Shown: positions 24,675 to 33,554 of the stretch, piece after piece
Position numbering within the stretch: the stretch's first letter is position 1
Layout of the letters: each line of letters starts with the position of its first letter
Assembly (NCBI RefSeq): GCF_013280495.1
Contig: NZ_JABSSX010000013.1
Span: forward strand, 1-64,000
Length of the DNA stretch: 64,000 bases
Direction: 5' to 3'
Source: Brevibacterium permense
GTDB lineage: Bacteria; Actinomycetota; Actinomycetes; Actinomycetales; Brevibacteriaceae
Program-made: the position numbers and the translations under genes
Notes under the pieces: generated by a model
Told to the model about the DNA's origin: nothing
Databases searched by the model: none
The model's input: the letters and a program-made list of their open reading frames with translations, nothing else

Positions 24675-25751
24675 TCACCGCAGCACGAACCCGGGCACGA
24701 GATCATCGAGCGGGTCGACCTCGAACGTCGTGGTGGCCACCCGGTGGGCGCTGCCGGTGACGACCGGGATGACGCCGTCGGCGGTCTCTTCGAGCACTCG
24801 AGCCGGGAATCGAGTGCCGACGATCGACTCATGGGCGAGCGTCTGCCCCGGGCAAAGCTCACCGGCGGCATGGAGAGCTGCGACTCGAGCCGCCGTGCCA
24901 GACCCGCACGGCGATCGGTCGACCTGACCGTCGGCGAAGACCGTGACATTGCGCTGATGCAGTTCGCCGCCGGGCAGAGTGCCGAGCCGGTCGACGAAGA
25001 TCGTGCCGTACACCCCGGAAAGGCGGTCATCCTCGGGGTGGACGGTGTCCGGATGATCAGCGAGACCCGCCTTGACCTCGCGGCCCAAGGCTATGAGCGC
25101 GGTGAGATTCTCAGGCACGACTTCGCAGCTCACTTCACCGAGGCGGTTCTTCTTGTCGAACTGGGTAGCGTCGTCCTGGGAGGAACCGGCGGCAGCACCC
25201 AACTGAGCGACGTCGACGAGAGCATAGATCGCCCCGCCCCACGCGAGGTCGACCGTCACCGGACCCAGGCTCGTATCCACTGTGAGTCCCGAGGCGATGA
25301 GCCGGCTGGGCACGTTGACGAAGTCCACCGAGGTGGCCCGCCCCTCGGCGTCCGTGTGCACCTGCGCGCGCACTCGGCCTGAGGGCACGTCGATCGTGAC
25401 CTCCGTGGTCCCGGACGGATCGACGGCGACGATCCCGGCTGACACCGCCCATGCGCCGAGCGCCATCGTTCCGTGACCGCAGGCCGTGGAGAAGCCGTCC
25501 TTGTGCCAGAACAGCACCCCGAAGTCAGCCCCATCGTCATCGGGTTCGGTGATGAAACCGCCGTACATGTCCGCATGACCGCGCGGTTCGAAGCACAGCA
25601 GCCTGCGCAGATCATCGACTTCCGAGCCCGGCACGGCCAGCTCCCGACGCTGCGCCACGCTCGCGCCGGGGGTCTCGACCGGGGGTTCGGCGACGATCCG
25701 GAACGGTTCGCCGGCGGTATGGAAGTCCACACTCGTGCAGATCGTGCTCAC
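24675..25751 (-). CDS. Proline racemase / 4-hydroxyproline 2-epimerase family
   Basis: A 358-residue enzyme with both catalytic cysteines of the family: Cys91 in [11 protein letters not shown] and Cys282 in [10 protein letters not shown]. The second Cys excludes the trans-3-hydroxyproline dehydratase subgroup, which has Thr there. Such enzymes invert C-alpha of proline or trans-4-hydroxy-L-proline. It overlaps the N-demethylase-like gene by 4 bp upstream and precedes the ABC genes by 118 bp, so import, demethylation and epimerisation look co-regulated. Racemase versus epimerase cannot be told by eye; the absence of a hydroxyproline-degradation enzyme next to it leaves the end product open. 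Confidence 0.88.
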   Translation of the reverse strand: MSTICTSVDFHTAGEPFRIVAEPPVETPGASVAQRRELAVPGSEVDDLRRLLCFEPRGHADMYGGFITEPDDDGADFGVLFWHKDGFSTACGHGTMALGAWAVSAGIVAVDPSGTTEVTIDVPSGRVRAQVHTDAEGRATSVDFVNVPSRLIASGLTVDTSLGPVTVDLAWGGAIYALVDVAQLGAAAGSSQDDATQFDKKNRLGEVSCEVVPENLTALIALGREVKAGLADHPDTVHPEDDRLSGVYGTIFVDRLGTLPGGELHQRNVTVFADGQVDRSPCGSGTAARVAALHAAGELCPGQTLAHESIVGTRFPARVLEETADGVIPVVTGSAHRVATTTFEVDPLDDLVPGFVLR

Positions 25752-27916
25752 AGCCCCATTCCCACTCTCAGCCCTTCAAGAACCGCCGCATGCACATTGC
25801 GGGAGGCGACGGCGTCACCGATCCGATACAGCGTGAACGGGTGCCCCGTCGCGGCGGAGGTGGTGGCGGACGTGGTCGTCGGTTCCGCGACTGCCGTCGC
25901 ACCAGGGTGAGTGGTCGTCACACCGGCGGAATCCGGCTGCGGGCGTCCGTGGACCCACGCTTCGAGATCTGTCGCCCCGTGGTTCGTCGACCGCGACTTG
26001 AGCTCGAAATAGACCTCGTCATTGGGCGTCGTCCCGAAATCGACGACCACGGCATCGGTGACGACCTCTGCCTCCCGATCCGAATAGTCGTTGCGCAGCA
26101 TCGCCACGATCTCCTTCCCCTCGATCCGCGGCTTCTTCGCGAAACGCTCGCCGAGGCGGACCTCGACTCCGAATTCGGAGAACACCTGAAGATAGGCGGG
26201 GGAGTTCATCGACCCCACGTCGATGCCGATCGTGCGTTCGGGACTGACGTAGGTGACCTGCTGGCCGGCTCGGGCCAGGCGTTCGACGGCGTCGAGCGCC
26301 GGGTAGAACCCGTGGTCGTCGAAGACGAGCACCCGCTGCTTCGACTTCAGCCGGTCATCCATAACGTCCCAGACGTCGAAGCTCGGGCCCTGCTCGCGGA
26401 AGGGATACCCGGCGTCGGGGACGCCTCCGGTGGCGACGATGACGACGTCGGGGTCGAGTGCGAGGATCTCGTCCGCCTCGGCGAAGGTGTTCAGTCGCAG
26501 GTCGACGCCGTGCTTCCTGCACTGCTGGACGCGCCAGTCGATGATGCCGATGAGCTCGCGGCGGCGCTGCGAGCGGGCGGCGATGCGGACCTGCCCGCCG
26601 GGGGCGTCCTCGGCCTCGAGCAGGGTCACCCGGTGACCGCGCACGGCCGCGACACGGGCGGCTTCGAGCCCTGCCGGTCCGGCGCCGATGATGACGACGT
26701 GCTTGGGTCCGGTCGTGATGTCGTGGGGAACCTCCTGCGGCAGATCGGCCTCCCGGCCGGTAGCGGGATTGTGGATGCAGGTGGCCGAGCCGGAGGTGTA
26801 GATGGAGTCGAGGCACATATTGGCTCCGACGCAGGGGCGGATATCGTCCTCACGTCCTTCGGCCACCTTGCGCGCCAGGTGAGGGTCGGCCAGCTGCGCC
26901 CGGGTCATCCCGACGAGGTCGAGGCAGCCATCGGCGATCACGAACCGGGCGGTCGCGGCGTCGGAGATGCGCGCGGCGTGGAGGACGGGGATGTCGATGG
27001 CCTCGCGGATGCGACGGCAGGTCTCGAGCCAGGGGGCCGAGGGGGTGCCCATGCCGGGGATCGCCTCGGCGAGCTGACGGTCCGAGTTGATCATCCCGAC
27101 GTTGAGGTTGAGGAAATCGATGCCGTGATCGGTGTAGGTTCGGAGGATCTCGGTGGCCCTCGCTTCGTCCATGCCGTCTTCGCGGCGCTCGTCGACGGCC
27201 ATGCGGATGCCGAGGACGAAGTCGTCGGGAACGGCCGCGCGTACGGCGTCGATGATGCGCATCGGGAACGTGATGAGATTCTCCAGTTCGCCGGAGAATT
27301 CGTCGTCGCGGTCGTTGAGCCACGGGGCGAGGAAGGAATCGAGCAGGTGACCGGCGTGCATGACCTCGAGTCCGTCGAATCCGGCGGCGGCGACGCGTTC
27401 GGCGGCGGACGCGAAATCCGCGACGACGCGATCCATATCGAAGTCCTCGAGCGCCTTGGTGAACGACCGGTGCGCAGCCTCCCGGGTCCGAGAGGCCGAG
27501 ACCAGCGGCAGCCAGTCGCCGGCGAAGTTCGAGGATCGGTGGCCCAAATGAGTCGCCTGGATCATGATCGCCGCGCCCTCGTCGTGGCAGTCGTCAGCGA
27601 TCGCGGACAGCCACGGAACCACCTCGTCGGTGGAGAGGTCGATATTGCCGAACGCGGCGGGGGAGTCCTTCGACACGATGGCCGAACCGCCGATCATCGT
27701 CAGCCCGACACCGCCGCGGGCCTTCTCCCGGTGATAGAGGCGGTAGCGGTCCTTCGGCATGCCGAGCTCGGTGTACGCGGGCTCGTGCGAGGTCGAGACG
27801 ATGCGGTTGCGCAGCGTGAGTCTGCCGAGTTCGAAGGGCTGGAGCAGTGGATCGGCGGACGCGTCGGTCGCAGACGTGGTCGGTGCGGGTGTGCTGGTTG
27901 CGGGTTCGGCGGTCAT
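25748..27916 (-). CDS. FMN/FAD oxidoreductase, N-methylproline demethylase (StcD/DgcA)-like
   Basis: A 722-residue protein of the old-yellow-enzyme/dienoyl-CoA-reductase architecture. An N-terminal FMN TIM barrel (residues about 20-360) is followed by a short Cys cluster for a 4Fe-4S centre ([10 protein letters not shown]...ATCIHNP), then FAD and NAD domains ([21 protein letters not shown]). StcD and DgcA, which demethylate N-methylproline and dimethylglycine, share this layout and size. No DgcB-like partner is nearby, which favours StcD. A Thr/Ala-rich insert (residues about 665-695) is unusual. The ATG at 27916 is chosen because AAGGAGG lies five bases upstream; the longer frame starts within that site. 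Confidence 0.85.
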   Translation of the reverse strand: MTAEPATSTPAPTTSATDASADPLLQPFELGRLTLRNRIVSTSHEPAYTELGMPKDRYRLYHREKARGGVGLTMIGGSAIVSKDSPAAFGNIDLSTDEVVPWLSAIADDCHDEGAAIMIQATHLGHRSSNFAGDWLPLVSASRTREAAHRSFTKALEDFDMDRVVADFASAAERVAAAGFDGLEVMHAGHLLDSFLAPWLNDRDDEFSGELENLITFPMRIIDAVRAAVPDDFVLGIRMAVDERREDGMDEARATEILRTYTDHGIDFLNLNVGMINSDRQLAEAIPGMGTPSAPWLETCRRIREAIDIPVLHAARISDAATARFVIADGCLDLVGMTRAQLADPHLARKVAEGREDDIRPCVGANMCLDSIYTSGSATCIHNPATGREADLPQEVPHDITTGPKHVVIIGAGPAGLEAARVAAVRGHRVTLLEAEDAPGGQVRIAARSQRRRELIGIIDWRVQQCRKHGVDLRLNTFAEADEILALDPDVVIVATGGVPDAGYPFREQGPSFDVWDVMDDRLKSKQRVLVFDDHGFYPALDAVERLARAGQQVTYVSPERTIGIDVGSMNSPAYLQVFSEFGVEVRLGERFAKKPRIEGKEIVAMLRNDYSDREAEVVTDAVVVDFGTTPNDEVYFELKSRSTNHGATDLEAWVHGRPQPDSAGVTTTHPGATAVAEPTTTSATTSAATGHPFTLYRIGDAVASRNVHAAVLEGLRVGMGL

Positions 27917-27984
27917 GGGTTCCTCCTTCATTGCAGGAACGTCACTGTGGATACGACTCCGCGGGGAAGTCCGGTTGGGTAATC

Positions 27985-28046
27985 GGTTACCGACTACTTA
28001 GTTCAATGGTGCGATCTCGCGGTTATGCTGTCAATAGTCGGCGACC
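27985..28046. promoter_or_regulatory. Inverted repeat in divergent promoter, candidate GntR operator
   Basis: GGTTACCGACTA (27985-27996) and TAGTCGGCGACC (28035-28046) are inverted copies matching at 10 of 12 positions, centred between the demethylase operon and the GntR gene. Their placement near both start sites suggests control of both directions. Confidence 0.5.
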
Positions 28047-28068
28047 ACGATTCGAAGGGGAGTGTGCG

Positions 28069-28839
28069 ATGGAGCGAGTGAGACCGCAGGCCGAATCGCT
28101 GCGCGAGCAGGCATTGGGCATCATCCGCGATGCCATCACCTCAGGTGAGCTCGCCGAGGATCGCATCTATTCGGCCGCGGGCCTGGCCAAGCAGCTCGGC
28201 ATCTCACTCAGCCCGGTGCGCGAGGCGATGATGGCGCTCGTGACCGAGGGGACCGTCGAAGCCGTGCCCAATCGCGGCTTCCGTCTGGTCACCATCACCG
28301 AGGCGGACCTCGAGGAGATCATCGCCATCCGCGTTCTCCTCGCTGTCCCCGCTGCCCGCAGTCTGGCAGAGGCCGGCAGCGATGACATCGTCGGTCATGT
28401 CCTGAATGCTGACGGCGTACAGGCGGTGACGGACGGGTCGGTGACGGACGGGTCGGTGACGGACGGGTCGGTGACCGAGACCGGCGAGGCAACGACCAAA
28501 TCCGAGGCGATCGTCCGACTGCGCGAACTCGCCGAGGCGACCGTGGACGCGGCCGAGGCCGGCGACTTCGCCGAGTTCTATACGCAGGACCGCAGGTTCC
28601 ATGAGGCTCTGCTCGAGCACGGCCTCGGCGGGCGCGCCGCGGCGATCAGCCTGCGCCTGCGCGATCAGTCGCGCCTCTACCGACGCCAGGATCAGATCGG
28701 GGCTATCGCGGTCGAGTCCGCTCGCGAGCTGCCGAGGATCGTCGACCTCATCGAGTCCGGGGACGCCGCCGAGGCGGCCGACCTCGTCACGGCGAACCTC
28801 TACTTCTTCAAACGCGTCCCGGCCAAAGCCGACGGCTGA
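28069..28839 (+). CDS. GntR/FadR-family regulator of the betaine cluster
   Basis: A 256-residue regulator. The N-terminal HTH (residues about 8-72, IYSAAGLAKQLGISLSPVRE) is followed by an FCD-type helical effector domain with the late His-containing segment RFHEALLEHG. Between the first helices of the effector domain sits a VTDGS pentapeptide repeated three times from an exact 15-bp tandem DNA repeat. GAAGGGGA precedes the ATG. It is divergent from the demethylase-epimerase-importer operon and is its likely repressor. Confidence 0.9.
   Translation: MERVRPQAESLREQALGIIRDAITSGELAEDRIYSAAGLAKQLGISLSPVREAMMALVTEGTVEAVPNRGFRLVTITEADLEEIIAIRVLLAVPAARSLAEAGSDDIVGHVLNADGVQAVTDGSVTDGSVTDGSVTETGEATTKSEAIVRLRELAEATVDAAEAGDFAEFYTQDRRFHEALLEHGLGGRAAAISLRLRDQSRLYRRQDQIGAIAVESARELPRIVDLIESGDAAEAADLVTANLYFFKRVPAKADG
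28426..28470 (+). repeat. Three exact 15-bp tandem repeats inside gntR
   Basis: The unit GTGACGGACGGGTCG occurs three times head to tail and starts a fourth imperfect copy. It stays in frame, adding five residues per copy, so slippage would change linker length without breaking the gene. Confidence 0.95.
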
Positions 28840-29055
28840 AGCCCGCTGCGGCGAATCGGTACACCTTTTTCTCAACTGCACCCGGAGGAACGTGAGCAGT
28901 TCAGAGATGACAGTGCCAAAAGACCCTTGGCTGCCTGCCCACGCCCACGAACCGCACCGAGAAACGACGAAACGGCGCTGGGGCGCACCGAAACGGGACG
29001 GCCCAGCGTCGTTGCACTCGATCAGGCATCGCAGCCGATCAGGTTCTCACCTCGA
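28840..29055. other. Intergenic between convergent gntR and MHS genes
   Basis: No gene is visible. The region carries the hairpin at 28972-29012, listed separately. Confidence 0.6.
28972..29012. terminator. Bidirectional hairpin terminator
   Basis: ACGGCGCTGGG at 28972-28982 pairs with CCCAGCGTCGT at 29002-29012, 10 of 11 positions, around a 19-base loop, between two convergent genes. Confidence 0.55.
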
Positions 29056-30594
29056 TCAGGCGGGTGCCTTGTCGGGGTCGATGTCGACGATCGGCATGGA
29101 CTCGATGTCCATGTCCGGGTTGTCGGCCTGGGTGCGAGCCAGTTCCTCGGCCTCCTCGTGGGTGTTCACCGTCGGGAACGAGCCCGGCAGCGGCCGGTGC
29201 GCCGATTCCTTCATGAGCAGCACGGCGACGAGTGCGACCACCGAGAAGAACATGATGTAGAACGCGGGCATGTACGAGTTGCCGGTGACATCGATGAGCG
29301 CCTGGGCGAACAGCGGCGTGGTGCCGCCGAACAGAGAGACCCCGAGGTTGAACGTCAGGCCCATCGCACCGTAGCGCGAGGCGGTCGGGAACAGCGCCGG
29401 CAGCGTCGAGGCCAGGCAGGCGATGTAGAAGCCGGCGGGCAGGGCGATCATGAACAGAGCCACGATCACTGCCCACATCTCGCCGATCTGCATGACGGCG
29501 AACGCGGGAACAATGAGGACGATCGTCATGATGGCTGCTGCCAGGAAGACGAACTTGCGGCCCATCTTGTCGGAGAGCTTGCCGATGAGCGGCAGGCACA
29601 GCGACATGATGACGAGAACCGGGATCGTGGCCACGGCCGCCTGGACGTTTGAGACCTTGACGGTCTCCTCCAGGTAGGTGGGCATGAAGCTCGTCAGCGC
29701 GTAGCCGACCGTCTGCGAGCCTGCGACGACGGCGATGCCGATGAGGATCTCTTTCCAGAAGTGGCGGATGACGCCGATGAGGCCGTGGCGGGCGTACTTG
29801 TCGTCTTTGACCTTGACGTCGCGGCCGGCTTCCTCGCTCGATTCGAAGCTCGGGGTCTCCGGGATCTTCAGACGGAACCAGATGGCGACGGCGCCGAGCG
29901 GGATGGCGATGAGGAACGGGATCCTCCAGCCGCCGTCGAGCATGGCGTTCTCGCCGTTGATGGACGTAGTGATCACGGTCGTGAGAGCCACGGTTCCGGC
30001 ACCGGCGGCGAAGCCCAGGTACGAGCCGACATCGAGCCACGAGGCCCAGTAGCCGCGGGACTTGTCCGGAGCGAACTCCGAGACATACGTGGTGGCACCG
30101 GCGTACTCGCCGCCGGTGGAGAAGCCCTGGATCATCTTGAGCAGGTAGAGGGGGACGATCACCCACAGGCCGACCTGGGCCGCGGTGGGCAGGACGCCGA
30201 TGAGGGCGGTGGCGGTGGCCATCGTGGCCATCGTGAAGAACAGGACCTTCTGGCGGCCGATCTTGTCACCCAGCGGTCCGAGCACCATGCCGCCGAGCGG
30301 GCGGACGAGGAAGGACACGGCAAAGCCGAGGAGGGTCACGAGCAGACCCATCTGTCGGTCCATGCCTTCGGTGAAGACGGAGGTCATCGTCACGGCCAGG
30401 TACCCGTAGACGCCGAAGTCGAACCATTCCATGAAGTTGCCGACCGTGGTGCCGCCGATGGCGGTGCGGATCGATTTGGTTTCGACGACGATGCAGTCAT
30501 CGGCCTCGAACCGCTTCTGCTTCTTTATTGCACGCCGTTCTTTGCGGGTCGGCTTCTTGTCTTTCTGCGCGGGTCTGTCGTGGCCTTCTGACAT
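29056..30594 (-). CDS. MHS-family symporter, ProP-like
   Basis: A 512-residue transporter of the metabolite:H+ symporter branch of the MFS. It has the diagnostic GGTTVGNFMEWFDFGVYGYLA first helix, the GDKIGRQKVLFFTM loop and IQGFSTGGEYAGATTYVSEFAP. ProP of E. coli, which imports proline and betaines, belongs here. The charged N terminus (about 40 residues, Lys/Arg rich) and acidic C terminus are cytoplasmic. GAGGA precedes the ATG. Lying next to the betaine catabolic genes, it is a plausible second betaine/proline importer and could compensate for the damaged ABC permease. Confidence 0.85.
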   Translation of the reverse strand: MSEGHDRPAQKDKKPTRKERRAIKKQKRFEADDCIVVETKSIRTAIGGTTVGNFMEWFDFGVYGYLAVTMTSVFTEGMDRQMGLLVTLLGFAVSFLVRPLGGMVLGPLGDKIGRQKVLFFTMATMATATALIGVLPTAAQVGLWVIVPLYLLKMIQGFSTGGEYAGATTYVSEFAPDKSRGYWASWLDVGSYLGFAAGAGTVALTTVITTSINGENAMLDGGWRIPFLIAIPLGAVAIWFRLKIPETPSFESSEEAGRDVKVKDDKYARHGLIGVIRHFWKEILIGIAVVAGSQTVGYALTSFMPTYLEETVKVSNVQAAVATIPVLVIMSLCLPLIGKLSDKMGRKFVFLAAAIMTIVLIVPAFAVMQIGEMWAVIVALFMIALPAGFYIACLASTLPALFPTASRYGAMGLTFNLGVSLFGGTTPLFAQALIDVTGNSYMPAFYIMFFSVVALVAVLLMKESAHRPLPGSFPTVNTHEEAEELARTQADNPDMDIESMPIVDIDPDKAPA

Positions 30595-30904
30595 CAGTGG
30601 TTCCTCGTTTCAGCTGCTGCTGGGCAAGTTGCAGGGCCGAGTCGCCGGAATGGTGCGAACTCTGCGCGGCAGTTGCTGTCGGATTTCGACAATGCCGAAT
30701 ATCCTTGCTTGGTACTCAGGGAGTGTCAATAAAAAGTGTGACACAGTTCACGCCGAACGCGCCCGAGGGCAGTTGCCTTCGTTGAAAATCATCCAGTGGT
30801 CCAGAAAATACGCAAGAAAGAAGTTGCCTAATTCGCAGTGTCACTTGTCCAATGGCGTTGTCAGCTGAGACCGGCGGACATGGAGCGGACGGTGACTGCG
30901 GAGA
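30595..30904. other. Intergenic, upstream region of the MHS symporter
   Basis: About 310 bases without a gene and noticeably richer in A/T than its surroundings. A TTGACA box on the minus strand at 30724-30729 could be a -35 for the symporter, but no well-spaced -10 follows. I see nothing else assignable. Confidence 0.5.
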
Positions 30905-32449
30905 TCAGTTCCTGACGACCCGATAGGTCTCGAGGCCGGGATCGACGGCGCCGCGGACGTGGCCGGACGGGCTCGCTGCCACGGCCTGGAGGAAGTCGAC
31001 GGTGTCGGCGGTGACCTCCTCGCCGGGCAGGACATTGGGGATCCCGGGCGGGTACGCTGCCAGCGAGCTCACGCTCACTCGTCCGACCGCCTCGGCGGCG
31101 GTGACGAGTTCGGAATCGGCGAAATACGCCTCACGCGGGGTCATGGCCAACCGGCCGGCCGTCGGCAGCGGCGGGAGGGCGGCTGCAGGGCGCGTCGCCG
31201 TGTCGGAGTCCGCGGTCTCGAGGCGCATGGTCTCCAAGGCGTCGATGAGGCGGCCGATGTCCGGGGACTTTCCGATGCCGATGAGGGCGACGAGGGTGGT
31301 CGCTGTCGACATCTCGGGGAAGATGTCGAACTCCTCGGCGAGGCGTTTGCGCACCGTGTGGCCGTCGAGTCCGGTGGCTGTGATGTCGATGGGCAGGCGG
31401 AACGGGTCGATGTCGACGACGTCGGCATGACCGAGAAACTCGCCGGACAGCAGGTGGTAGCGGTCGGTGGCTTCGATCTGCGCACGGATGTGGCGGATGT
31501 TCTCCAGCGAATCCGTGATCGCCTCGGTCGAGGTCATGAGTGCGCGGCGCGCAAGGTCGATCGAAGCCATGAGATGGGCGTTCTCGCTCGTCGAAGCGGT
31601 CATCATAAAGGCCCGGGCCAGCGCCGGTTCGAGGCGATCGGCGAATTCGGTGTCGCCGAGGTGGAGGAGCGCGGACTGGGTGAGCGAGCCTGCGAGTTTG
31701 TGCGTGCTCATGATGACGATGTCGGCGCCCTGGGTGACGGGGGAGGCCGGCAGGTCAGGGTGGAAGCCGAAGTGGGCACCCCAGGCGGCGTCGACGATCA
31801 GTGCCGCGCCTGCTTCGTGGGCCGCCTCGGCGAGGGCTTCGACGTCGGCCACAGCACCGAAGTAGCTCGGGGTCACGAGGTAGACGGCGGTCACCGGCTC
31901 GGGGTGATTGCGGATGGCCAGGCGCAGGGCGTCGGGGGTGACGCCGTGGGCGATGCCGTTGACTTCGTCGACGTTGGGGTAGACGAAGCCGGGGTTGAGC
32001 CCGGCCAGCACGATGCCGTCGATGAAGCTCGAATGCGCGCTGCGCTGGGCGACGACTCCGGACCCGAGGGTGCCGATTGCCAGGGCGGCCATGCGGTTGC
32101 CCTGCGAGGAGCCGTTGGTGAGGAACCAGGTGCGGCGGGCGCCCCAGGCCTCGGCCGCTAATTGCAGGGCTTCGTCCTTCGGGGTGTCGACGCCGAGGTC
32201 GATTCCGTCGAAGAGCGGGGGGATGTCCAGGGAGAGGGTGTGCTCGCCGAAGAATTCGGCTTGACCTGCGGAGATGCCCTCGGTCGTGCCTCCGTGTCCG
32301 GGGGTGGACAGGAACAGCGAATTGCGGTCGGCGGCGTGCGCCAGAGCTTCGGCATAGGGCGCGCGTGACTGCGTGAGGGCAGGATGCATCGGCGACCCCG
32401 AGGAGGAGTGCGGGGCCGGGGGCATGGGGGAGTCCTGGTGCACGGTCAT
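30905..32449 (-). CDS. Orn/Lys/Arg decarboxylase family PLP enzyme
   Basis: A 514-residue fold-type I PLP enzyme of the short, Bacillus SpeA/YaaO-like group. Features are LFLSTPGHGG near residue 46, TNGSSQGNRMA (phosphate binding), the PLP-pyridine Asp in LIVDAAWGAHFG (Asp220), and the Schiff-base Lys251 in MSTHKLAGSLTQ. The C-terminal domain includes AYPPGIPNVLPGE, conserved in the family. Substrate (arginine, lysine or ornithine) cannot be read from sequence alone. It is divergent from a LysR gene with a shared operator-like repeat. Confidence 0.88.
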   Translation of the reverse strand: MTVHQDSPMPPAPHSSSGSPMHPALTQSRAPYAEALAHAADRNSLFLSTPGHGGTTEGISAGQAEFFGEHTLSLDIPPLFDGIDLGVDTPKDEALQLAAEAWGARRTWFLTNGSSQGNRMAALAIGTLGSGVVAQRSAHSSFIDGIVLAGLNPGFVYPNVDEVNGIAHGVTPDALRLAIRNHPEPVTAVYLVTPSYFGAVADVEALAEAAHEAGAALIVDAAWGAHFGFHPDLPASPVTQGADIVIMSTHKLAGSLTQSALLHLGDTEFADRLEPALARAFMMTASTSENAHLMASIDLARRALMTSTEAITDSLENIRHIRAQIEATDRYHLLSGEFLGHADVVDIDPFRLPIDITATGLDGHTVRKRLAEEFDIFPEMSTATTLVALIGIGKSPDIGRLIDALETMRLETADSDTATRPAAALPPLPTAGRLAMTPREAYFADSELVTAAEAVGRVSVSSLAAYPPGIPNVLPGEEVTADTVDFLQAVAASPSGHVRGAVDPGLETYRVVRN

Positions 32450-32486
32450 GCGTCCAGATTAAGGAGGCGAGCAGGTACGTGAGAAT

Positions 32487-32506
32487 AGCAACTTTCCTCT
32501 GTTGCT
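32487..32506. promoter_or_regulatory. LysR-box inverted repeat AGCAAC-N8-GTTGCT
   Basis: A perfect 6-bp inverted repeat in the divergent space between the decarboxylase and lysR genes, 35 bp before the lysR ATG; a likely binding site for the regulator. Confidence 0.55.
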
Positions 32507-32540
32507 CTATAGTCAGTATAGAACTCAATGGGGGAGATCA

Positions 32541-33545
32541 ATGGAACCTCTGGACACCCGCGGCCTCACCGCTCTGCGCGCCGTGGCCGACACCGGATCC
32601 GTCGCCGCGGCCGCTGCCGCGCTGCAGTGGAGCCAGCCGACGGTCAATCATCATCTGCGCAATCTCGAGCGGGTCCTCGGCGCTACTCTGCTCGATCGCA
32701 CACCGCGCGGATCACAGCCGACGACCGTGGGCAGCCTCGTAGTGACCCGAGCCGTGGAGATCCTCGGACTGTGCCAGCGCCTCGGCGCCGAGGTGGCTCT
32801 CTGGCGGGAATCTCAGGCCGTGCCGGTGCGCATCGGGGCCGTGCCCACCGTCGGTGCTCGCGTCATCCCGCGCCTCCACGATCAGCTGCAGGCTCGCCCG
32901 AGGTGGCAGACCCGTGACGAGGCGGTCGCCGGTGACCGGACCGACGTACTCACCGCGGCCCTGGATGTGACGATGGACGAGCACGCGAAGCTCGTCTCCC
33001 GGCTCGAGTCCGGTGACCTCGACCTCGCGCTGCTCGTGTCGACCGATCTCGACCGCACGTGGATCCCGGCGACGCTGACCGCCGCCCACTTGTATTCGGA
33101 GAGGCTGTTCCTGTGCGTGCCGCGCTCGATCGGGCCGATCGGCGTGGACGACCATGGCCGACCGGACCTCACGGCGTTGGTGTCCCAGACCTGGGCATTC
33201 AGCATCGACCCCGGTGACGCCATCGACGAGGTGGTCCGCTCCTTCTGTCTGTCCGCGGGCTTCGAGCCGCGGGTGGGGATGCGGATGGACGACTATGCGG
33301 CCATCAACCGGATGATCTCGGCCGGTTTGGCGGTGGCGATGATTCCCGAATCATCGCTGTCGACCGACCCGGACATCACCGTCATCCCGATGCCGCTCAG
33401 CGACTGCCGTCGTGACGTTCTGCTCGTCTCCCGGTCCTCGCGACCGCAGGGGCTTGCCCGTCACGATCCGATCGTCGATGCGCACAATTCCGCCATCGCC
33501 GAGGTGGTCGCCGACGTCCGTACCGTCACCCGGCAGTGGCGGTGA
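32541..33545 (+). CDS. LysR-family transcriptional regulator
   Basis: A 334-residue LTTR with N-terminal winged HTH (LRAVADTGSVAAAAAALQWSQPTVNHHLRNLE) and an effector domain from about residue 90. The ATG at 32541 follows GGGGGAGA; the 13-residue longer version would start in the operator region. Divergent orientation to the decarboxylase suggests it controls that gene. Confidence 0.9.
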   Translation: MEPLDTRGLTALRAVADTGSVAAAAAALQWSQPTVNHHLRNLERVLGATLLDRTPRGSQPTTVGSLVVTRAVEILGLCQRLGAEVALWRESQAVPVRIGAVPTVGARVIPRLHDQLQARPRWQTRDEAVAGDRTDVLTAALDVTMDEHAKLVSRLESGDLDLALLVSTDLDRTWIPATLTAAHLYSERLFLCVPRSIGPIGVDDHGRPDLTALVSQTWAFSIDPGDAIDEVVRSFCLSAGFEPRVGMRMDDYAAINRMISAGLAVAMIPESSLSTDPDITVIPMPLSDCRRDVLLVSRSSRPQGLARHDPIVDAHNSAIAEVVADVRTVTRQWR

Positions 33546-33554
33546 GCCGGCCTT

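Noticed and set aside
25790..27982. 730-codon plus-strand open frame
   Set aside because: It is the exact antisense of the FMN/FAD demethylase gene, low in family-like sequence, and only open because of high GC codon bias.
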